64,000 nucleotides of DNA from the NCBI GenBank assembly GCA_900074885.1, contig FJUW01000011.1:372001-436000 (forward strand), given 5' to 3'. Source of the stretch: Rhynchosporium graminicola. Taxonomy: Eukaryota > Ascomycota > Leotiomycetes > Helotiales > Ploettnerulaceae. Position 1 is the stretch's first letter, and every line of letters starts with the position of its first letter. Positions 55,704 through 64,000 of the stretch are shown here, piece by piece. The position numbers and the translations under genes are program-made. The notes beneath the pieces are model-generated. The model was not told the origin of the DNA, did no database searches, and worked only from the letters and a program-made list of their open reading frames with translations.

Positions 55704-58453
55704 ATGGAGGCTAAAGCAAAGGTAAATCTCCACTCCTGAATCTATATCAGATTTCTCACAATTTATAGGCAGCTGAATCCAGCATAGACTCATCGCTCAA
55801 CAAAGTGGATGCCTTGAGAGCTGCTATCACTGCTGCTGAGCTGTATATGAAAGCTGCTGGTCTCACGAGCAATGATCAATCTAAAGCTAGATTCCGGGGA
55901 AGATGTGAAGAGCTGCTCTCTAGAGCCGAACAGATCAAGAAAGGAGAAGGGTGGGACCCAGCGAAGAAAGACTTCTCCCTGAAGGCTCCCGTTTCTGAAC
56001 GAAGTATCTCGAGGCGAGAAGAGATCATCTTACTCGAGGGATCAAAACTCCATGGCTTTATCTTTCCGCCATGGTCTGCCGAGCCTGCCGATTCAATATT
56101 TGAAGAGGGCTTCAACGGCTCTCCATACTACACGTAAGTGCGTAAGATTTGAAATACGAACTCATATTAACATAAGTAGCGAACCAGGGGACCTTAAATT
56201 ATCTGGATCCCAAATGAATAATTTTGATGGATGGAAGCGGCCTAATGAACTATCTTCCGAGAACGCCAGATTGATGACTGCAACGTCTGATATCGACCTT
56301 GTGCAAGATATCACTACGGACTGTTCAGTAGTTGCCAGTCTTTGTGCAGGCACTGCAAGAGCAGTCAAGGGCCACGGTAAAGTGCGACCTCTATAATCTT
56401 AAATTTTTCGTTACTGACCCCTTTAAAGCTTCTCGCCTCAATTATTTATCCTTACGATAAAACCAGCATGCTACCTCGCATCTCCAGAAATGGGAAATAT
56501 ATACTTCGATTACATTTCAATGGCTGCTACAGGAAAGTTGTCATCGACGACCGCTTACCCGCTTCAAATACTACAAGAAGTCTACATGTCATCGATCGGA
56601 ATAATCCTCAGCTCCTCTGGCCCGCTCTGATTGAAAAGGCGTATCTCAAAGTCAGAGGAGGGTATGACTTTCCAGGGTCCAACTCAGGAACAGATCTTTG
56701 GGTTATGACGGGATGGATACCAGAACAAGTATTCCTTCAAAGGTAAGTAAGTCACTTGATTGTTTCTCAGGACTCTCGTTGATTTCAATCTAGTGATGAT
56801 TTTCAACCAGAACAGCTCTGGCGTCGGATACACAAATCATTCAGTTTCGGGGATATCATGGTCACCCTCGGAACCGGCAAACTCTCCCGCAAAGAAGAAA
56901 AGGCACTTGGTTTAGCCGGAGAACATGACTATGCCATACTTGACATGAAGGAAGTTGGTTCTCAGCGTTTGATGCTAGTGAAGAACCCTTGGTGTGATGG
57001 CATGGTCTGGAGGGGTTCTCATTTCAGTGCCAGCAATGACTTTGAAAAAACATGGACATCAGAACTCCAAGATGCCCTCCCACTTGAAGCACCTCTATCT
57101 CCAGGCACGTTCTGGATGTCATTCGAAGATGTCTCCCAGCACTTCGAATCTCTCTACCTGAACTGGAACCCAGGTCTCTTTAGACATCGCCAAGACCATC
57201 ACTTCAACTGGACGATTCCATCTTTCCAAAGTCCGGGAAGCTTTATTCATAATCCCCAGTATGCCGTAAGCGCCAGTTGCTCGACTCCAGTTTGGATCTT
57301 ATTGTCACGTCATTTTGCTACAGGAGAAGAAGCCATAGCTCGTGACAACAGCCATTCACCGCAGAACACACTCTCCTCCCCATCTGGCTCATCAAAATTG
57401 GGCTTCATTAGTCTTTACATCTTCACCGGCTCCGGTCGTCGAGTTTACCTCAGCGATGACGCCCTCCATCGCGGAGCCTTTGTTGACTCTCCCCAAACAC
57501 TCGCAACACTCAACGTCAACCCCTCAACATCCTACACAATAGTTGTAGCCCAACACGGTCTTCCTCTCCCTAAATATTCATTCACACTATCCTTCTTCTC
57601 ACGCTCGCCCCTCGAAATAGCCACAGCACCTGACTCCCTTCCCCACTGCACAACACATACCGGATCCTGGACCACCCGCACAGCAGGTGGCAACGCCTCC
57701 GCACCCACATACCCTCTCAACCCACAGTTCAGCATCCTTCTTCCCACCTCCTCCTCCATTACACTCATTCTCGAGACAGACCAGGAAGAGCTCGCCGTAC
57801 ACGTCAAGCTTGTCTGGGCAGACGGCAAACGAGTTACGGCCGTAACAGGCAAAGACATAGTCGGCGGCTCAGGAGATTACCGTCGCGGCTGCGCTATGGC
57901 ATCTCTCCCTTCCGTCGCAGCGGGCAACTACACTATCGTCTGCTCGACCTTTGAAGCTGGACAGACTGGTAATTTTACCTTGCGAGTCGGTTCGCAAATT
58001 CCTAGTACCGTTTTACCGATTGCTGCGGAAACCGCGGGTCGTTTATCGCTTCGTCTTCCAGTTCTGGTGTTCCAGGATGGTGTTGATAGGATGCTCGCAC
58101 CAATCATGCCTTCTCGTCTTACGAGGTTGCGGATCATTGCACGCTGTCCTTCGACGACGCCGAACTCGCGCTTCTCTCCCGCAAGGTCAAGACCTCTTAT
58201 CAAGATCTCTATTGAGCTTGGTCAAGGCCCGAATAAAAGGATTGTGGATGTTAGTGGGAATGGTGAGTTTAGCGATAGTCCTATGGGTATACGCACTGCG
58301 GACTTGGATCTTAGTCCGGGTATGGAGAGACAGGGTGGGCTATGGGTTGTCGTGGAACGACTCGGGGGGAGAGGGGGTATTGACGAGGTTGAGGTGGAGG
58401 TTTTGAGTGATGGGAACGTGATAGTTGGACTCTGGGGGACAGGAGATGGGTGA
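55704..58453 (+). CDS. palB: Calpain-like cysteine protease PalB/Rim13 of the ambient-pH pathway
   Basis: 852 residues, close to Aspergillus PalB; exons 55704-55721, 55769-56133, 56180-56381, 56429-56742 and 56794-58453. Introns are 46-51 bp and the first exon has only six codons (MEAKAK). PalB is thought to be the signalling protease that makes the first, pH-dependent cut in PacC on ESCRT-III-decorated membranes. Domains: an N-terminal MIT-like helical region (about 1-75), the calpain core with catalytic Cys176 (TDCSVVASLCAG), His344 (GEHDYAILD) and Asn364 (VKNPWCDG), WVMTGWIPEQVFLQ before the His, then two C-terminal beta-sandwich (calpain III-like) regions with YNFTLRV-like strands such as GQTGNFTLRVGS. 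All triad residues are present, so it should be active. pacC, its substrate factor, lies about 54 kb to the left. Confidence 0.96.
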
Positions 58454-60048
58454 AGTGATTATGGGTCTAGGATATGGCGGACCTGAGTTTTGAAAATAAT
58501 GCTTAGGTTTTGATTGAAATACTGGATCACGTAGTCTTGAGTCAAGCGATTTGCAGCAATGAAATCGAAGCTTTGTTGATGAAGTCTCAAACTTCCTCAA
58601 TGTCTCGATTTTTAAACTGGCTCTCTATATCATCACTCACGACGAAATCAGTACTAAAGACACGCCGATACACACTCCCTCTCTTTACCAGCCCTCCACA
58701 CCAACCTCGCTAACCCAACCTGTCACCGACAAGGTAACAAGTAAACAAAACACCAAGCCAAAGTCCCCAGAACTTCTACAATACTTCATTCAATACAACT
58801 GTTCCTCTCGAGTCTTGCCGTCTCGGGAAATAAAAGCCACGAAATCATTCAAAGAACATCGACATCCTAATACTCAAAAAGTCACGGAATGATTCTAGGA
58901 CTTCTACTCTCTATACATTAGCTAGCTCATTGAAATCAAACGGAATTATTACAGGACATAGTGTAAGCTTCACTGGATATGAAAATCCGCCCGCCGCGAA
59001 GATATCTTGTAAATGTGTAAACGGTGAGAAATACCAATGTTAAGCCGCGTATCATAAACCATGTCACACCCCCTTGTCAACCTGATCAACAACATTGTGA
59101 AAGTCTGTAGCTCTATAAATTCAGTAGACTCGATGGACAGTACGACACCATGAAAATAACATGGCGGTGGACATGTCAATTAATAACGAAAGTCAGGTGT
59201 CCAAGCGAGATTGAATCCTCGCTTTCTAAAATCCCTGTTTGTATATCCAACTCAAACCTCGTCTCCAGACTTACGTTCAACAATACGCCCTTGAGCTTGA
59301 GCAAATCTCCTACAAGATCAAGGATCGAAGACCATGCCTGGCTAAGTATTAACATTGAATTTACTATTTAAAACTATCAACAAATGACAGCTTGAAGAGA
59401 TGGTCGCCATGTCCCTCAAATATGACGGATCTATGCATGGCAGATTACTCTCCCAATATATATGTCTTGAGTTCCGGATTTCATTATAGCAGAAAGTATC
59501 AGCTGTGAACAAGCAAGGCAGAACACCCAAGTTGAGATGATCAGCAAGAAGAGAAATCCGACTTGTACGGTTAACGGTTTTCGACGAGTTGCGATGGAAA
59601 TCAACACTACTCATCGTATGTATCTGTCAACAAGGTCTTAAGCTGGGTAGGTACAGTATCAAGACTCGATAAATTCTTTCCGGTCAATGAGGTGGACGTA
59701 CTTCCAGACGAATACATCTCTACATAAAGCGAAGCATGTCCGCGTAGCCAACGTGCTCAGTTATCTCGAGCTGCTCCACAAAGCCGTTGCAGCGATTATA
59801 ACGGTGCCATAATACAGGTGGTGGCATCGTTTCAGGATCATCCTGAACCTTTCAAAAGAAAATTTGCCTGGGATTCCGCCCTGCAATATGCCTTGTCAGC
59901 ATAGCCACATCAGTGTTCCCAGCGCAGTAAGGTTTCAGTGTTCTCTTTCAATCTCGAGAATCTTCCGCATTTCTCAGCACTAATCCACGATTGTTCTATT
60001 GATGGTCCAAGTCCCGTTCCGAACGTATTTCAAACTGTCCTGTAGATA
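58454..60048. other. Intergenic region between palB and the NLR pseudogene
   Basis: No gene recognised. Open frames on both strands are under 100 codons and lack motifs. Confidence 0.4.
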
Positions 60049-62800
60049 ATGGCGGAAGCAGTAGGATGTTGTTGGAAGTGTCGTTGCCATCGTTGGACTC
60101 ACTCAGCAGAATCACTGTCGCAAAGAACGACGTTCTTATTAACGAACACGGCCACTCCGTTCTCACGAATCTAATCGGTCGCTTGACGGCTTACGATGGA
60201 CCCTTCGAGGGACTACAGAATAAAGCCGAGTGCAATGAATCTAATACGATTCGCCTCTTGGCTCAAGACCACATCGGTGGACCATTAGCCGTGTGCGGTG
60301 ATGCTCTGGGGTTCATCCGGCGCTCACTTGAGAAGCCTCAAGGACAGCTCTGGAGGCAAAATACTCAACAAGGACATCACGAGCGCCCTGGAGAAACTTG
60401 ACCAGTTGCGGCCAATGCTACAGATTTCACTGGAAGCCGATTCTAGGTACAGGCTTAGAGACTGAAAAAGGCGAGATTCTCTTGACAGTCCAATATGATC
60501 CTCTTGAATAGGCTATTGAAACCTACACTAAGAAAATCGCGGAAGATCTTCATAAGCTTCAAAGAACTACTGCAATAATTGACGAGAATATGAAGTTGTC
60601 ACTCAGGCATCATAAGATATGGAGAGAGGATTTAGAAGCAGCAAAAGCTTTAAAAGAAGAGGCAGAGGAGCTAATCAGACGAAGAAAGATGCTAGATTGG
60701 ATTCTACGCTCATAGACCAAGATATTCATCATCAAAATGTTGGTCAAAGCTCGTCACAATAGAACTCTTGAATGGTCGAAGAAGAGTTCACAAATTACAA
60801 AGTGGTTGGCTTACAAATACAGCTATCTCTGGCTCTACGGACCAGGTGGGCTGGCTCGAGTCATTAAGAGAATAGAACTGCCAGTAAACTCAGCGGGGTC
60901 TAGGAAGTCCGTCAATTCTGCGTTCCTGATTGAGCATCTCCAGCTAGCATGTGAAGCCGACCCATCAGCTATGAAAGCCATGGCATTCTACTACTTTCGA
61001 TCCCCACGATGACGAAGACCAGAGAATGAACGCTTTACTGCATTCCCTGATCCTACAGCTGTCTCATAGGCTTGCAAAACTCCCGAAAACCATTGAAGAA
61101 CTGTACGACAACTTTGGTCGTGGAGAAACTTCCACCTGGTCAAACAAGATCATCTCATTCGTACGCTCACAGCCCTGTTCCTCATTTATTCATCGTCTTC
61201 TTTGGTGCTTGATGCCATTGACGAGCTGTCTGAAAATTGTATCTGCTCTCTTTTAAAGGTCTTACAGCAGCTGTCAGTTCTAGCTGGCAGTAAGTTGAAA
61301 GTTTTCGGTGGCAGCAGGCCAACGCTATTAATTCGTGGAGAAGTCGAGCGTGTGGGGTGGAATACGACGAAATTAAGTGGCGATGGAATCAAAGGGATAT
61401 TTCTCAGTATGTTAGAGACTCTGCTAGCTCCGAACGATCATTTTCTCGACTTGAAGCAGAGCTCAAAGATCATTCCAAAAGCACGGGCAATGTAAGTCAT
61501 TGTTCGGAGTATGATTACACAGGCCACTGGTTATAATGATAGGTTCTTGATGGCCAAATTACAATTGGAGAGACTCGAAAAGGTTTGCAAAAGAGGCCAG
61601 AGGCCAAAGGATATCCTCCCTGTCCTTTGACTCCTAGCCACATGAGATATTTGGGATGTACGAGAAGATGCTTTGCGAGGTACCAAAAACTTCACGTGAA
61701 GAAATCCGCAGAGCTCTCCTTCTGGTCTGCTTCTCGAGGGCCCGTGACCCTTGTTGAAGTTGCCGGATTCTGCAGGATCAAAACGGACAAATTGACGGAT
61801 CCTTTTCAAGATCGATTCGTTTCACCAGATACACTTCTACGGCTCTCGTTTAGCCACCTAACCAATTCGAACTCTCCTCTTTATCTTTCTCATTATTCTA
61901 TTCATGAATATATCGTGTCAGATCAGATCAGAGCTGGCCTAGCACGGATTACACGATGGAAAAGGACGAAGCCGCCGAGGAGATGTTGTTTACCAATCTC
62001 GTCTACCACCAGATCCTGGATCACACCGATCCAGCATATCTCGGAGCAGACCAATGATGAGTATTCACATGCAATCACGAAGGACTCATTTGCACATCAC
62101 ACATGTGATTCCAGCCTTGAATCTCTTGTCTGCCACACAAATCGATATCCCCGAAATCCCCAGAATACTGAGATCCTGAAGCACACATGATCTCGACCGC
62201 CATTCGGCTTATCTTGCTACACAGAAACGAAATGATGATTTCCCACAAGCCAACTTAGCCTCCTTGCAGTTCATTGCCGCCAGTCTAGCGATACGCGAGA
62301 AATACAAGTCCGCCATGGAGAATATCCTCAAGTCGCGACGATGTCTTCCTCGCGCATTTGGGTGGGTATTCCAACAACATATGAACCCGGAGGCTTCAAA
62401 TCTGGGTACAGTAATGACAAACAGGTTAGTCATTACAGATGGAAATGGATTACATTTAGCCCTTGATCTGGCAGGGCAAATCCTTCATCTGCAATCCAGC
62501 GCCTGGACAAGTACTCCCTCCTCCTCGGGTATCAGGCGAAGTAGAACTCAACACTGTAACCACCCTTGGCAGACCATCGTCACCAACAATGTCGAATAGG
62601 ACTTTACACTTTGACCAAATTTATGAAATGATCTCAAACATGCGTCTCTGCTTGTGCCTAGTGCTGACCGAACTTGAGACTGGGAAGCGGAGATTCGACG
62701 TGCCTGGTACAAAAATGGTAGAGGCCTGGCAAAGAGATGAAATCCTCGAACCCAGCTTTCCCATCTCTTCGCACCTCCAGAACACATGGCGAAGTGATTG
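60049..62800 (+). pseudogene. Decayed NACHT-type NLR (STAND) gene
   Basis: A fungal NLR-like gene broken by many frameshifts and stops. The start ATG at 60049 gives MAEAVG, then the frame shifts near 60064, after which VVGSVVAIVGLTQQ would follow. Recognisable pieces, each in a different frame: ESNTIRLLAQDHIGGPLAVC, AEDLHKLQRTTAIIDENMKL, EEAEELIRRRKMLDWI, a degraded P-loop YLWLYGPGGLARV (the GKS is lost), NALLHSLILQLSHRLAKLP, VLDAIDELSE (Walker B), KVFGGSRPTLLIRGEVERVG, and YLSHYSIHEYIVSDQIRAG. These follow the order N-terminal domain, coiled coil, NACHT, winged-helix segment. Any C-terminal repeats are not recognisable, so the 3' limit is uncertain. Intact homologues would be heterokaryon-incompatibility or immunity-type receptors. 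Confidence 0.88.
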
Positions 62801-64000
62801 AAGATACAGCAGGAAGACTTGGTTGGATATTGGCAGGTTGACCATGACTTGATCAAGAGACAAGGATATACACGTCCTTGATTGTCCCTTTATTTGTCAA
62901 ATTCTCAGCAGTGAAATCTTTCTACAGCCAGCGAAGTGCTTGACTTGAGTTGAGTCGAATTGAGTCTGGGGGTTAGTACTCAACTCAAACTCAACTCAAC
63001 TCAACTCATCTCAGATATAAGAACCACTCACTGAACTCCATTCAAACTATACTCAGAGTGCAGTAAGTTCTGCTTACAGAATATATATATAGATATTCTT
63101 CTCAACTAGACTATCTCAAGACTCTAAACCCATCCATCACCTTTATTCAAAGCCTCCCTTTTCAGTAGATGAAGAAACGAAGGTATCTATCCCTCTTCTC
63201 CACGAAATCTCTTTGCTTGGACTATTATATCTATGACATGCTAGGTATTTTACGCTACTCAATGAGTCAATCATACTTCTTTCCAAGTCTACTCGGAGTG
63301 CAAAAAGTTGAAAGAAAACCCTAGTACGGTACGCAAACCCAACTCAACCCAAATCAGGCCTACCTACTCTGAGTACTTGCGTGAGTTACATGTAACGACC
63401 ACGCTGTCGATAGCCGAGCAAGTAGTAGCCCTGATAAATATTGCCACCTTCTCTGTTCAATCCTACACAAACCCAGGCGTGATTTTCATGAGCACCACCA
63501 ACCGCCACATTTCCTAGCCTCTGCCGAGCAGTCCGTCCGTCTTCCACAACTTTCAAAATTCCGATCTTTCGAACCCTGTCCTCAGTCTTCCAGGAGTCTG
63601 AGCATGGCTCCACCTACATGGAAAACCAGACCCTCACTACCAATCTGCGGTACTGCCTCCATCTCCCCCGACCTATCTGAGATACAAGTAGTCGTATCAA
63701 TACCTTCGTTGGGGGGGGGGGAGGACGTCAAGCTCGCGCGCGAGTGGCCTTTCAGGCTAGCGCTCTAGTAAAAAAGAAAAGGTTGGTTTACTCACCGTCC
63801 AGCCTCCCATCGCCACGGGCCTGCCTGCGGAAGTATCTCCGTCCCGGCATGTCGATAAAAAGAAAAGGAAAGCCAAGGAAAGGAATCATATGCGGAGCAA
63901 GATTACATAACATAACCTGGGGGCGGGCTTATCGATTGCATATCCACGATCTGGCGTTCAATTCAGACCCCCCACGACGCCGTATGTTTGATACCAAGAC
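62801..64000. other. Right-end intergenic sequence with inverted and simple repeats
   Basis: Holds an imperfect inverted repeat of GAGTT/AACTC units (about 62942-63010), a short direct repeat (ACTC.GAGTGCA...AAGTT near 63052 and 63292) and a G run (about 63711-63721). From about 63380 the sequence is C-rich with no ORF of family character, possibly the leader of a gene beyond the window. Confidence 0.45.
62942..63010. repeat. Imperfect inverted repeat (possible hairpin)
   Basis: A left arm of about 24 bp (GACTTGAGTTGAGTCGAATT and on) is nearly the inverse complement of the right arm (ACTCAACTCAAACTCAACTC and on), with a loop of about 12 bases (CTGGGGGTTAGT). The arms are themselves built from a repeated ACTCA unit. 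Confidence 0.6.

Noticed and set aside
59826..59880. Resemblance of AACCTTTCAAAAGAAAATTT to part of the introner-like element
   Set aside because: Only about 40 bp align, with gaps, and neither splice-like terminus is present; too weak to count as a third copy.
63385..63640. Open frames near the right edge as a gene start
   Set aside because: Short, C-rich and without motifs; more like a leader of a gene outside the window.
1..64000. CRISPR arrays, bacterial operons, prophage or plasmid features
   Set aside because: The window is eukaryotic nuclear DNA; the tandem repeats are micro- or minisatellites without spacers.

Overview
The window is nuclear DNA of a filamentous ascomycete (Pezizomycotina). 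The genes carry many short introns (about 43-170 bp) with GT...AG ends and CTAAC/CTGAC branch sites, intergenic spaces run to several kilobases, and the products are typically fungal (PacC, PalB, Vts1, the TFIIIC TPR subunit, SAP18, a GRGGAGN-repeat protein). Gene content and the NLR remnant fit Leotiomycetes best, but that placement is inference. I found nineteen intact or near-intact genes, one 5'-truncated gene and one clear pseudogene. Exon limits were set by hand from reading-frame continuity, splice motifs and recognised family sequence.

Layout. 1-1.7 kb: 3' part of the ambient-pH regulator pacC. 4.0-4.7 kb: small GRGGAGN protein. 4.8-10.2 kb: long gene-poor stretch with simple repeats. 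10.2-17.7 kb: C2H2 zinc-finger protein, multi-pass membrane protein, ING/PHD chromatin protein. 17.7-19.6 kb: AT-rich relic. 19.6-21.7 kb: MFS transporter. 23.6-26.7 kb: PP2C-like gene lacking its first half, then the rRNA methyltransferase Rcm1. 27.3-33.6 kb: GFA-family protein, Prp18, SAP18 homologue, a complex I subunit too small for simple ORF detection, and a GST. 34.4-37.3 kb: lipase-like hydrolase with a long disordered N-terminus. 37.5-44.2 kb: repeat-rich tract with a degenerate TIR transposon and a GPI-type wall protein. 44.5-58.5 kb: TFIIIC subunit, Vts1, ribosomal protein eL29 (four tiny exons), a peroxisomal-type ATP carrier and the calpain-like pH protease palB. 60.0-62.8 kb: frameshifted NACHT-type NLR pseudogene.

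How the genes relate. Most are unlinked housekeeping functions (splicing, Pol III transcription, ribosome biogenesis, mRNA decay, respiration). The functional link visible is that pacC and palB, substrate factor and signalling protease of one pathway, lie about 54 kb apart. Several pairs are divergent with short shared promoters (prp18/SAP18, complex I subunit/GST, ATP carrier/palB).

The most unusual signal is a pair of 120-bp introns, one in the MFS transporter and one in the lipase-like gene 15 kb away, that are about 75% identical along their whole length and have short inverted termini. Unrelated introns should not align, so these look like copies of an introner-like (mobile intron) element. 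Second is a duplicated block of the eL29 gene, containing its exon 2 with both splice sites, sitting in that gene's own upstream region.
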